From: Sipunculus nudus | Lineage: Eukaryota > Annelida > Sipuncula > Golfingiida > Sipunculidae | DNA length: 64,000 nt | Reading direction: 5' to 3' | Assembly: GCA_026874595.1 (NCBI GenBank) | Contig: CM049320.1 | Location: 18,674,988-18,738,987 of the forward strand | Translations under genes and position numbers: made by a program | Notes under the pieces: model-generated | Database searches by the model: none | What the model was told of the DNA's origin: nothing | Seen by the model: only the letters and a program-made list of their open reading frames with translations | In this document: positions 24,514 to 36,480 of the stretch, piece after piece | How positions within the stretch are numbered: position 1 is the first letter of the stretch | Layout: each line of letters starts with the position of its first letter

Positions 24514-25734
24514 GATGTTTTTTTTCCCTGGAAGTCATTTTGTGATGAGAACAGATGGCTGTGCATGTCCCATAGTGTTTATGTTCTATCTGACATGTAA
24601 GATGCGTTTACAAGAAGAGAATGAAAATGATATTGGAATGTTTTCAAATGAGAACTGTAAACAGAGTAAATCTGAACCCAAATCAAGAAACACTTGACTA
24701 CTATGACTTGAACATTTTTTACTCAAAGGCTGTTGCAAATAAGTCCTACCTTGTTGAAAAATGTCTTCCAGGGTAGTCACACAAAAACAGCACTGAATAT
24801 CGATGCAATTTCTGTTCACTAAAGTCCCATACCAAAAGCCTTTGGGTCTAGGTGTAAAAAAACTTGTTTCACTTCCGTTTGAGTGCCAGGTTCCAGTGTC
24901 TTATGATGAGTTTCTGCATTTCAGACATTCACTGGGGAACATACTAGTGAACAGAATGGGACACATGAGACTCTCCCCTTGGCTTTTGAGTTCAAAAAGC
25001 AACAACGCCATTAAAATGACAGAAAAAAAAGAATAAGCCAACATTTTCGAACCAAGTGAGACTTGCCTTATCCTTATGCACCATAATACGGGCCAGAGGA
25101 GACCAAAACCTCCACAGATTCAAAATAATCTAGGTGTTTCCTTTACACAACTAGAACATATGGGTAACATATTTTAACCAAAATTACAGATACTGGATCT
25201 GACAAAGCATTGAACAAAATGAATCCTATGTTTAAAAACACATCAAACCACTATTTTCCAATGAAAACGTCCATACTGATGAACAAAATAATTTGTTGGA
25301 AATACAAAATCAGATAAAAATAAAAGTTAATTGAAATAATGAGAATGGATAACTCAACCATAGTATCCTAGCTCTCTTATGTGAACCATGACAAGATTTT
25401 TTTTTATTTGAAGATGTTTCAACTTATTTATGTGCAACTTCAAAACAAACACAAATACGCCAATAATATATAGTATATATATGCTATTACTAACTACACA
25501 GAGCTTTTGGTGGTATAAATAAAGGAAGTACAATTTTCCGTTTATTATTATTATTATTATTATTATGCAATCTACAGAAAAATTCCCAAAAGGTGACAAG
25601 CTAGCACTGGATGGATTCAGGTTTACGAGACTTTGGAGAACACTAATCAGCAATAAAAAAATTCTTTCTACATTAGTGCAAGGTTATTGGGCTCGGCAGC
25701 TGGACTATATAATCCATATTTTTGACCCCTTCTG

Positions 25735-26455
25735 ACTTTGAAAAATGTGCAAAGGCCATCATATTGATATTATTAGACAAAAATCAAATATGTTTATGGT
25801 CATCTGTAGATTTAATCTAAGTATTTCAAATGTTACAAACAAAAGTGTTAACACTAACTCCATTTTGCCCTTCAGATAGCCACTGCACAAGATAGTCAGA
25901 TGTACATTAACTATCCCTTATAAGATACATAAAACGTGCAGTAGGTAAGCGTATGACACACCAAATTTATTCACAGAGCCCATTCTTTTATTTGGAATAA
26001 TAATATATGTTATTTTATATAACTTGCGCAACGATGAAAACATTTTGCAAATGTAAATTGTTTCTCCAGCTAGATATTTTATTATTTTATCATATTTGCA
26101 CTTGTTGACCCTGCCTTACCTTGAAAAATGTGCCAAGTTCGTCATGTTTAATATCATTTAAAAACAAATTAAATATATTTTATGGTGATATGTCTTTTAC
26201 AGTTTTCTCCTCAGAATCACAAATGTTATATACAAATGTGTTACCTCTACCCCTACATGTCTTACACAAGAGGTGCAAGAATGGGTTGAAGGCTAGGCAT
26301 ATAAACGGGTTGATACACACGGAAAGCTACCACCGATACAATTCTATCACACATTTTCTAACTCCAGGGTTGTATACCTGCCAAAAATCACTATTAGAAT
26401 TATTCCCCTCAGATGGTACCGGTGACCAAATTTTCAGGGAGTGGCTCATGGACTA
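25735..26455 (+). repeat. E1 right inverted arm
   Basis: The partner of the left arm at 22073-22765. It ends in the terminus whose reverse complement begins TAGTCCATGAGCC and then ACCGGTACCATC. This terminus also resembles the right end of E2, where AAAATTTGG and CGGTACCAT occur in the same order. Confidence 0.75.
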
Positions 26456-29400
26456 TATCCCCAAAACTATAAACCTCAATTACAGAAACTATAGCTTATT
26501 TTCTTTCTCTGGGTCTTCTCAATAACCGGAGTAAGTCATCTGGTCTCAAGCTTGTGTCATTTTATTACTGTGTCTGTCTTTTTGTCGGTTGTCTTCAAAT
26601 GCGACTGCTTGCTGGTTATTGCATCTCAGAAGTAGTATTCTACGGGCCAAAGCTTTGGACGAATCCTTTTGAAACTGGTATATCTTATTCGATGCACTAA
26701 TATCTAAAAAAATGTGATATTTCCTGTTCGGGATATGGCTTCAAGGGGGCGCTATACTAGAACCACTACAACGTACCTTTGTTGGCCATATCTCCAAACA
26801 TGTGAACCTTATCTACATAAACTATAACTCATTCTGTTTCTAAATAATTTCTCAATAAGATAATCTAGTCACCTGTTAGCTCGGATGTGTCAGTCCGTCA
26901 GTATGTCTGTCCGTTTGTCGGTTGTTGTCAGCTATCTTTGCTGTCATGTTTTTGTTTGTGTTATATGTCGTTCAACAGGCCACAACATCTCAGCAATCGC
27001 TCTGAAAGTCACTCAATTGATAGAAAACCGACAGTTTGTTCTTTCTGTCCGTCTGTCTATCATATCGATTTCCGGCAGGCCTTCGACCTATGGTCGACCT
27101 TCGACCTATCTAGTTTGTCTCTTTGTCTGTCTTCTCTCTACAGGCCACAATTTTGCAGCAATCGTTTTCAAATTTACACAGCTGGTAGACAATCAAAATT
27201 CCTGGAAGCCTTTTTTTTACGGGCAATATACGTCAAAGGTCAATGTCCAGGTCATCGAAAAAGAAATTTATTTTCGTCTTACAGTTAGCATTCTACAGGG
27301 CTCAGTTTCTGAGGAATCCTTTTGGAACTGGTACATCTTATGTCTGAAAGTAATATCTCGAAAGATTTGTTTTCATTTTCCGTATATGGCCACTAGGGGC
27401 GCTTCAGTGGAACCAACCCAACATATCATTTTTGGGCTATACCTCCGAGACTATAAACCTCAATTACATAAACTATATCTTATTTTCTTTCTCTGAGTCT
27501 TTCTTTTTAACCTGGTTAAGTCATCTGGTCTCAACCTTGTGTCACTTTGTCAGTATGTCTGTCTGTTTTAAAGTTGTCCTGAATTTCGCCTGCCTCCTTG
27601 TTCTTGCGTCTTACATATAGGACCCGAATTGTTTCATTGCTTGTCGAAAATCTGTCTGTCTGTTTGTCTGCACTCTACATGCCTTATGTAGATATTATAT
27701 AACCATCCTGAAACGGAACATATTGTTCTTGGTCTTAAGGGGTCAAACGCCAAGGTCAGGGTCATCGACATCCCTCATGATGATTTTTTTCTTCATACCT
27801 TTGTCAAATATGAACGTAGCTACAAAAATTGTATCCCATTTTATTAGTAATTTAAAGTTCTTTCACCTGAAGACAAAATTGTCTTATTCTGTTGTAATCA
27901 TAGTTACACATTTTTGAAAAAGTTTATTGAATTTTATAATGTGTACCCTTAGTTTTGTAACTTAGTAGTTTTTTTAAGGTAGAGAGTTCTAGTTTATTTG
28001 CACGATGAAGAATGTAATTATAAGTACACGATTTTTGTCAAGTTGCCGAAAATGGCTAATGGGGGCACCATTGCAAACGATATTTGCGATATTTCATTTA
28101 TGATGCCCTAGAGGCCACAGTTTTAAAGTGATCGCTTAAGGAGCTTTTCGCGATATCTGACTTAATTACGTCTTACATGCCTCAATTTTGCAGCAATCAT
28201 TTTTTAACGGATACACAAGGTCAGGGTCATCGACATCCCTCATGATGATTTTTTTCTTCATACCTTTGTCAAATATGAACGTAGCTACAAAAATTGTATC
28301 CCATTTTATTAGTAATTTAAAGTTCTTTCACCTGAAGACAAAATTGTCTTATTCTGTTGTAATCATAGTTACACATTTTTGAAAAAGTTTATTGAATTTT
28401 ATAATGTGTACCCTTAGTTTTGTAACTTAGTAGTTTTTTTAAGGTAGAGAGTTCTAGTTTATTTGCACGATGAAGAATGTAATTATAAGTACACGATTTT
28501 TGTCAAGTTTCCGAAAATGGCTAATGGGGGCACCATTGCAAACGATATTTGCGATATTTCATTTATGATGCCCTAGAGGCCACAGTTTTAAAGTGATCGC
28601 TTAAGGAGCTTTTCGCGATATCTGACTTAATTACGTCTTACATGCCTCAATTTTGCAGCAATCATTTTTTAACGGATACACTTTATTTTTTCTCAAAAAC
28701 AAATTTTTCATTTTTGGTATATGACCTCCAGGGGGCGCTGCACTGACAAGATTGCAATACATCATTATTGTTTCATATCTCCAAAGTTAAAGATGATATT
28801 GTTATTTTCAATACCGCTCTTGTAACTACAAAACATGGCCTTATTCTTGTGGAGAATTAGCCATACCGGTAATCTGACATAATCAATTTGACCAAACTAA
28901 AACCTATCGAACTTAGAAATATTCAAATATTTCTATCTCTGGCACAAGTCACAGTTTCATGCCATCGTTCTGAAACTTACACCGTTGGTAAAAATCTATT
29001 ACCGTCTTTTTTTTAGAATTGGGTCAAAGGTTACAAATGTCAAGGCAACTGACACGCCCAAATGTCTTATATTCTTCATAATTTGTTTTCTAATTGTCAC
29101 ATCTACATAAACTGTTGCTCAATTTAGTCTCCTGTTAATTCTTCCTAAAATAAAACAGAAATTTGACCTTGACCTATTTCTCTTTCATCTTTCGGCAAGC
29201 GCTCGACCTATGGTCGTCTAGTGCTTGATGGTTAGTCCGTTGGCCCGTATGTTTGTTGCCGCTCTGTAGGCCACCATTGTGCAACAATCACGTCAACTCT
29301 TTCACAGTTGATAGTACGACAAAAGGTCTAGAATGTTTGGGTGTTTGTTTCTTATCGGAATCAGAGATTTCGGCAAGTATAACTGTCAGTTATTGCTTAC

Positions 29401-31135
29401 CGGAATCAGAGATTTTGGCATGTATGTTGGTCAGTTATGTATGTTTGTGTGTTTTTTTGTTAATTTGTCCGCATTGTCCTGGCCACAAATTTGCAGCAAT
29501 TGCTTTCAAACTTAACTTATATCATTTATATATAATCGTCTCCAATAGAAGCCTATTGTTTTTGGTTATAATGAGTCAAAGGTCAATCGCAGGGTCATCA
29601 AGACCCCTTAAAATAGCCTTTTTCCTTCATATTATTGTTAAGAATAATCATAGCCACACAAAGTATAGGTCGTTGTATTAATGATTATATGGCCTTTCAC
29701 CTTGATGAAAAACTACCTCATTTCGCCGTTGCCATGGTTACGCATTTTTAGGAAAATTTCAAATTTTTACACCTATTTCTGTAATTTGCTCATCAAGCTA
29801 GAGAGATCTACTATTTTGCCTCATGTAGCGTTTAATGAGTGTAACAAGATTTTTTTCAAACATCCGGAAATGACCATGAGGGGGCGCTGTATGAGCCCTC
29901 TTTGCGATTTTTTATTTATGAAGCCATAAAGACCCCAATTTTAATGTAATCGCTTCAAACCTCATACATTAAATGCTATACAGAAATATGTCAAAATAAA
30001 ATTTTTCATTTTTTCTAATATGGCCACCATGAAGCGCGGCGCTGAAACCACCTCAATATATCTTTTTTGTCCCATAGCTTAAAACTATTAACAAATGACT
30101 TCATTCCGTAATTACCATGATGACCTTGAGTAGAGTAAAAGTTTTGCATTTTTTTATCTTTACTTTTCTAAGTTTATAATTTTTAAAGCTAAACAGCTCT
30201 AATTTTTTAACCATATAGAGTTTATTAAGTATTACATAGATGTATTTCAAGTCCCCAAAAATGACTGCCAGGGGGCGCTGGAGCAGATTATGCAAGATTC
30301 AATTAATGACACCCTAGCTAGAGGCCCTAATTTTCAATTGAAAATCTTCATAACTCATACATTATATTTTATGCAGACTTGTCTCGTGTCTTCTTGTCTC
30401 TCTAATAGTCTGTTATATTTCTACTTCTGGCAAGCTCACGACCTATGGTCGTCTAGTCTGTCTGTCTGTTGTTTGTTCACTCTGCAGGTCGCAATTTTAC
30501 ACCAATCGCTTTCAACTTACACAGATAGTAGACAAGTAAAAGTCCTGAAAGCCTCTTATTTTTGGCCAATATAAGTCAAAGATCAAGGTCAAAGCCCTCA
30601 ACAGGTCCTAGAACGGTTTAATCTTCATATCTTTGACAGTATTAGTCGTATCTACCTCAACTGTAGCTCATTTTAATCATAATCATATTTTAATTTAGCC
30701 TTACGTCCAGTGTGTAGCTGCCTTAAATTTGCTGTAATCATGGTTACGCATTTTTGGGAAAAATCATGATATTGAAAAATAAGGGGTCTTAGTTTTCTAA
30801 CTTTGTCAGTTTAAAAGCTACATAGGTCTAATGTTTCGCATCCGGTAGCATACAAATAGTGTTATTTGATTACATTAAAGTCTCGCAATATCTCGTACAA
30901 TCTCTCGTCAAACGAGATATTTTGAGATATCGCTTAGTAATAGCCTGGATTCCACAAGTATGCAGGAATCATTTTAAAACTGATATATCTTATGTCTCAC
31001 ACAAATATCTCGAAAGTGATTTTTCATTTTCCGGAATTAGCCGCTAGGGGGCGCTGCATTCGAACTACTCAACATATAATTTTTGGGCCATATCTCCAAA
31101 ATTTTATCTCCAGAATTATCCAGACCTGGTACTTG
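26456..31135 (+). repeat. Composite dispersed repeat array, right of E1
   Basis: The array resumes at the E1 target site. GGGGGCGCT-type cores occur at about 26746, 27394, 28731, 29879, 30020, 30270 and 31045. Composite heads with the CGACCTATGGTCG signature lie at about 27078, 29203 and 30440. Simple CCGGAATCAGAGATTT blocks lie at about 29355 and 29400. X-box-like palindromes lie at 29728-29741 and 30734-30747. Open frames of up to 203 codons run through the repeat blocks in several frames and have no recognisable family, so I treat them as repeat-derived. The head at 27070 carries an internal duplication of the TCGACCTATGG phrase. Confidence 0.75.
27751..28680 (+). repeat. Near-identical 465-bp tandem duplication
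   Basis: Units 27751-28215 and 28216-28680 are each 465 bp and abut exactly. I see a single difference: G at 28045 and T at 28510. The surrounding composite copies are far more diverged, so this duplication is recent, or it is an assembly artefact. Confidence 0.95.
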
Positions 31136-31176
31136 AATAAGCTTCCACACAGCAATGTTCTGTACCTCTAACGTTA

Positions 31177-31180
<4 letters not shown>

Positions 31181-31231
<51 letters not shown>
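31181..31231. repeat. (TA)n microsatellite
   Basis: An uninterrupted TA tract just beyond the end of the composite array. Confidence 0.95.
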
Positions 31232-31233
<2 letters not shown>

Positions 31234-31890
31234 CTCTGTCTGTTTCTAGAAGCACTCACAACATGTATCAACCCGCCAGATTACAAGTCCATCAGCAAAA
31301 GGTGTTATCTGCTTTACAGAGAAATCACTTGTGGCCTTTCACAGACATCAACTAACTATGCAGTTAGAAATCTCAGCTTTCTCCACTGCAACACATGTAG
31401 ATCGCCCCGAGGACTGCTGTAGGTATTGTAAGTCTATATCACACTCTACGCTGAAAGGGGCCCTTGTGCGGAAAATTTACAGTCCACTTCTTAAAAAAGC
31501 ATGCTGACGTCACCACTTCCAGTTCGTCTCTTGGCCAATAATCACTCCAAATTATGCCGATCCCGAATCACCGCATAAATATTAACAAGGGGCCGCCTCT
31601 AGAAACAGTGTGTGTGAAATTCAACTTAAAGAGGTGCACTTCCTTTGAAATCTACAACATACACTAGTGACCACCAAACAAAAGCAGCTCCGTCTAAATC
31701 AGACCATACTGAAAATAACATCATACCAGACACGTGTGCTCCAACAATTTACCTGCCCTGAAACTGACATAAAAGGAGACACGTGCATACCTCAACCTAC
31801 GATCCCACGCTAATACCTAAACAATAGATGATTCAAACAATAATCTCGCCATACACCCTACTAGGATATGCAAAACAATACCTGGTCTTA
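31232..31890. other. No gene recognised
   Basis: This stretch is less AT-rich than its neighbours. It contains a palindromic CRE-type motif (TGACGTCA) at about 31505. A frame through 31240-31430 reads without long runs of bias but matches no family I know. No splice-bounded exon is convincing. Confidence 0.35.
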
Positions 31891-31894
31891 GTTA

Positions 31895-32425
31895 AGACTT
31901 TGTCTGTCTGTCTGTCTTTTTGTCAGGGTTTCGTTTCCGTGTGATAACTTTCCTACATATTATCCAATTTCATTCAAATATGGGTCAGTGATTGCTCCCA
32001 TGCTTACTCTGTTTGGGATTGGTTTTAAAGTGTTTAGCTTCCGGCTGTCTGTCTGTCCGTCAGGTTTTCGTTATTTGAAGATAACTTTCCTGACTATTAT
32101 CCGATTTCATTCAAATAGTGTCGGTGATTGCTGTCATGCTTAACTTGGTTAGGTTGGTTTTTACAAGTCTAGCTTCGGACTGTCTGTCACTCTGTCCATG
32201 CGTCAGGTTTCCGTGCAATAACTTTCCTAAATATTATCTAATTTCATTAAAATATGGTCAGTGATTGCTCTCATGCTTACCTTGTTGGGGATTGGTTTTT
32301 GGGTGACTGGCCTCTGTCTGTCTGTCTGTCACTCTGTATGTCCGTCCATTAGGTTTTCGTGTCCGTGTGATAACTTTCCTAAATATTATCCGATTTCATT
32401 CAAATTTGGGTCAGTGATTGCGAAA
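31895..32425 (+). repeat. Four-unit tandem repeat, ~140-bp period
   Basis: Each unit carries CTGTCTGTC, then TTCCGTG.GATAACTTTCC, then AT.TTATCCGATTTCATTCAAA and GTCAGTGATTGCT.TCATGCTTA. The GATAACTTTCC block occurs at about 31940, 32080, 32218 and 32361. A fifth, isolated unit lies at 62630-62790. Confidence 0.85.
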
Positions 32426-32479
32426 AATTGAAGAAATAGATCCATAAATGATACAAGAGAGCCACAGCACCTCTAATAT

Positions 32480-35400
32480 TGAACATTTTGGTCAAAACAA
32501 TAGAGAGGAAAATCTCATTTTTCTTATGGATCCTCTCGCAGTTGCGGGGTGATGACACTGACCGGTAAAGCAATAGCAATTGAGCTAAAAGAAAAAAAAT
32601 ATTATATTACATGGATAGATTTGTAATTTTATATGGGATATTGCCAGGCATGAACTGTGTTTTTATAAATTCGCACGCACAAAATACTCAGCCAGAACAA
32701 ATTCGTTTCCTACATCAGATAATAGAAAAAATGCACTCTTGATACAGACGAGTCTACTTCTATGATATGGGGAGGGGACTTCAATTTTATTATGTTATAG
32801 ATAATTCAAGAGACAGGAAAGTTTTGAAAGCCAGATCTATAAAAAACTATAAAGCGAGCAAAGCTTGATTTTAATTTGTGTTATATTTGAAATGAAGACA
32901 CCCAATCGAAAAAAATTTTAACTTGTGTAATCCTTATCAAATAATATAATGCAGAACAGACTACGTTTTAATAACAGATATGCTTTAGTCGACAGTTATC
33001 GAGTTTTTTTGTTTGAAATATTGCCATCCGTTGGAGCAGATCATTCTAGCATAAAGTTAAATTGATTTCTGATGAAGCAAGAGAAATGGCCTGGAATTTG
33101 GGAGGTTTAATAATTCTATTTTGGAAAATGCAGGTTTTCTTAAATCGTTGAGGGAAATGATATCTAGATGAAGAACTGAATACTCTAATGCTTTACGGGA
33201 AGATAGATTGCTAGGGGAGAAATTACAATATAATAGCAGGAAATACACAACATACCCCAAAAGAAAGGCCTGTAACTTTCGCTGTAAAATTTGTTAATGG
33301 AAAAAAAGTGTCAGTCATCTAAAAAAATCTTTAACGGCCGATGAAAATCAGGAAATTATATTAGAATTTAAGAATATAAAAGAAGAGTTAGAGAACTGTT
33401 ACAATAACATTGCTTAAGCGGAAATCATACATTCTAGATTACAGTGGTACGAGCAAGGTGAAAAAAACCGGCTGCTGTGGCTCAGGGGAAAAGTGCAGGA
33501 CTCAAAGCCGGGAGATCGTGACTACGAATCTCAGACGAGGCGGTGAGATTTTTCAGGTTTGGCCCCCACCCAGGGTGAGCGCTCTGCAGGCTTAATGGGG
33601 AGACTTTGACCATCAGTCGCGTTTTACTCGCAAACGAGTGTTCCTTTCGGGGGTTCCTCGGTGCTTTGGCCCAGCAATGGGGATAAGACACACCTAGGGC
33701 CCGCAGAAGTGTTATACCGAACCTGGTTAACACCAGTAAACTCGTATATAAGCCCCTGTCACGTAGTCCGAAACCGGAATGAAACTCTGCAGATGTATAT
33801 ATACTTAGTTAAGCAAAGCATTAAAATGTAGGCGGTTACCTCAACCAAAAAATATTAAAAGAAAAAAAGGAGAAAAAAGTAACGAATACTTTTTGGCGTT
33901 AGAAATATATCGCAAATGTAAAACTAGTGATAGAAATATAATCAAGGATGGTGTCGAAATAAGCGACAGAAATCCATTCAGAATATTATTAAACAATTCT
34001 TTAAGGACACATATAGACGTAGTAGTTATATTAGGGTTGAGGATTGAAAAAAGCTTTTAAATAAGAAAGAAATACTACAACTTACAGCTGTAAATATATC
34101 TGTTATAGGAGAACAAATACAAAAGGCAGAGATACCGACAGCTTTAAAGGTATGGGTATGATAAAACACCTGGTTCTGATTGTCTGTAGAAGGAAACAGA
34201 TTTAACTTTTTTTTATTTACTCGGAACGATATTGAACAATTGTCTATATGAGAATTTTGAAGTAGGTGAATTGACATAAAGTCAGAAACAGGCCGTGATA
34301 ACATTGATATAAAACCGGGAATAGTCTGTGTTTTTCCTAAATCATGGCGGTGTATTAGTCTGATAACCTTGATATAAAAATCTTGAGAAAACTACTTGTC
34401 GCGAGATAAAGCCATACTTAAACGTGATAATATCAGAAGATTAACATTCTTTTGTGTTAGGAAAATACATAGGGAAACCAGTACGTTTAATAGATGACAT
34501 TTAGAAATAACCAAACAATTAAATATTCCTAGTATAATTTGTTGTGCGGATTTTGATACAGGCTTTAATTTAATAGATCATACACTTATATTCACTTATT
34601 TGACATACTTAGCTTACACGATCGCTTTGTTAAATGGTTGAAATTATTACACACTATTGTAGAAAGCTGTGTCCTGAATAATGGATTTTCAACAGGGTTC
34701 TTTAAAATCGATCGAGGTACACGGCGGGGTGATCCATTGGCAAGCTTTATTTTTAATTGAAATAATAGTTTTTATGATAAGACAGAATAAAAATATTAAG
34801 GCATAAAAATTGACGGGACCGAAATAAAATTAACACTTTTTGCTGATGCCACAACGTTTTACTTACGAGATTATGACTCATTTAATAATTTAACAAAACA
34901 TTTTATGTATATTCCAAATACACATCATTGATAAAACTGAATCAGCATCGATCGGAAACTTACATAATGAACAATCAACCTGTGAGAATTTAAATCGGAA
35001 AATGACAGATAGTTACTTAGGAATTTTAGGCATCTACTTCATATAATTCACAAGTAAACGGGAAATTACCTTTACAACAAGATTAAAAAAAATTCTGACC
35101 TTATATTGTTAAATTACGGTCCTGAACAGCCCTTCTAAGTCTAAAATATGAAATGTGGCAAATTTGCGACCTTTTCTAAAGTGGTTGAAAAAAGATGTTA
35201 AATTTCTGATTAATAAGTTTATATAGACAGGGCGTAAACCGAAAATTAAATATTACAGTTTAATAGGCAATTTAAATAAAGCAGGACTTACACTGTCCGA
35301 CATTTAGAGTAAGATTTAAACTCAATGGTGGTTCAAAAACCTTAAGAATCGAAAACACAAAAAGTGGAAAATCATAGCACAATTTTATTTCAATCTAATA

Positions 35401-36480
35401 GGGGAATGCAAACGATTAGTAAAACCTTTGATATCGCTACATACCAAATAACATCCTTCCATTAAATAGAGAGTGTATAACATATTGGGCCGAATGTTTT
35501 CAGAAAGTTCCTGATACCACTGAAATATTTTACTGCAAACCTTGTGGAACGAAATACATTGTAGTGGCCGGAAAATCAATATTTAACAGTGGTGTATCAG
35601 AACGAGGCATTAATACTGTTTTAGATATTATTGATGATAAAGGAAAGATAATTTGTTATTGTGAATAAAGTTTGAAAAGAGAGTTATCAAAGCTGGTGGT
35701 CATTACTTTATGCAATACATCAGAGGTTGTTTGCAATAATAAGGGAATCATATTGTTTGGAAAACCAGTCTGACGCCGGGACATATGACACTGACGGATT
35801 GTAAAAAAGTGAATATTAAATAAATAAATACTAAACGTATATGTGCCTTATATAAGGATACACTATTTATGATTCCCTTTTTGCTCAGGAAATTTTTTTC
35901 AGACAAATCAGATAGAAATAGTTTGGGATGAAGCCTAATTTTGCAATTTATAAAAGTTCTATTTGTGCTAATAAACATATGTTTCAATATAAGATCTACA
36001 ATAATATTCTTAGGTTTAATTTCAAATTATATCAGTGGAAGGCTAAAACAATAATAAGTGTTCGTTATGCTCTGGGTATCATGAATGCATTGAACATTGA
36101 CTTTATACGTTTAATGCGATAGGTCTTGCAAGCTATATTATGACGTCATGTGTTAGCTGAAAAAAGATATTTACCTACCAGATACAAAAAAACATTAAAA
36201 TTTTGGGAGAGATACAGACATCATCCGGGTATCAAATCTAGTGAAAATCGTGTCCTTATTGTATAAAGAAGTAGCATTTAAAGCTCGAGACAAACGTCAA
36301 TGTTAATCTTATATAATTATGAAATAGTTCTACAACAAACGAGGACTTTAGAATACCAAAAAAAAAAAATTATAATTTTAAAATTATACTTCATAATGCC
36401 AGGACATATATTATATATAGAGAATTTTAATACCCCAAAAGGTGCTGAATGTGAATCGTGCATCATGGTACTGTATTTGT
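32480..36480 (+). pseudogene. Decayed L1/Tx1-type LINE (endonuclease-reverse transcriptase), split by a SINE
   Basis: Conceptual translation across many stops and frameshifts keeps the order of a non-LTR pol. Endonuclease motifs lie at about 32680-33060, with a GGDFNF-like motif and a later ADHS-type motif. A WYEQGEKN motif lies at about 33450. RT motifs follow: ADF..GFN at about 34548, NNGFSTGFF and RGDPL at about 34680-34735, and FAD-Ala at about 34840 where FADD is expected. A C-terminal region with W- and K-rich motifs runs to about 36440. The SINE at 33467-33866 breaks the frame between GEKN and the following YFLAL-like block. The element is inactive through frameshifts, stops and loss of a catalytic Asp. 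The 5' boundary is uncertain. Confidence 0.7.
33467..33866 (+). mobile_element. tRNA-derived SINE inserted in the LINE
   Basis: The head has an A-box-like TGGCTCAGGGGAAAAGTGC and, downstream, a B-box-like ACTACGAATCTC. The body contains GTGAGCGCTCTGCAGGCTTA and the block CTTTCGGGGGTTCC, and the tail is A-rich. A target duplication of about 12 bp is visible: AAGGTGAAAAAA (33455-33466) and AAGGAGAAAAAA (33867-33878), with one mismatch. The LINE frame resumes directly afterwards. It is the same family as 41633-42005 (-) and 42793-43165 (+). Confidence 0.8.

Larger units (their letters stand above)
22073..26455. mobile_element. E1: 4383-bp DNA element with ~700-bp terminal inverted repeats and TAT target duplication
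   Basis: The left end starts TAGTCCATTAGCC. The right end, read in reverse complement, starts TAGTCCATGAGCC. TAT flanks both sides (22070-22072 and 26456-26458). The host repeat reads GGGCCATAT on the left and resumes TATCCCCAAAACTATAAACC on the right. The intact version, GGGCCATATCTCCAAAA, exists at about 31085. The inverted arms match, with indels, over about 22073-22765 and 25735-26455. The interior (22766-25734) has a (TA)n tract and several open frames with exon-like ends but no recognisable transposase. The superfamily is unknown. The termini match E2 and E3. Confidence 0.8.

Noticed and set aside
21893-26525. Two homologous proteins (minus strand to 22405; plus strand from 26121)
   Set aside because: The similarity is explained by the E1 inverted arms at the DNA level. 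Indels break the frames, and the frames run on into the flanking repeat.
26885-27496. 203-codon open frame as a gene
   Set aside because: It lies wholly in the composite repeat, its homologous copies are closed in that frame, and the product is dominated by Ser/Val/Cys runs from TGTCTGTC repeats.
33410-33733. Open frames on both strands around 33.4-33.7 kb
   Set aside because: They fall across the LINE-SINE junction and in SINE sequence.
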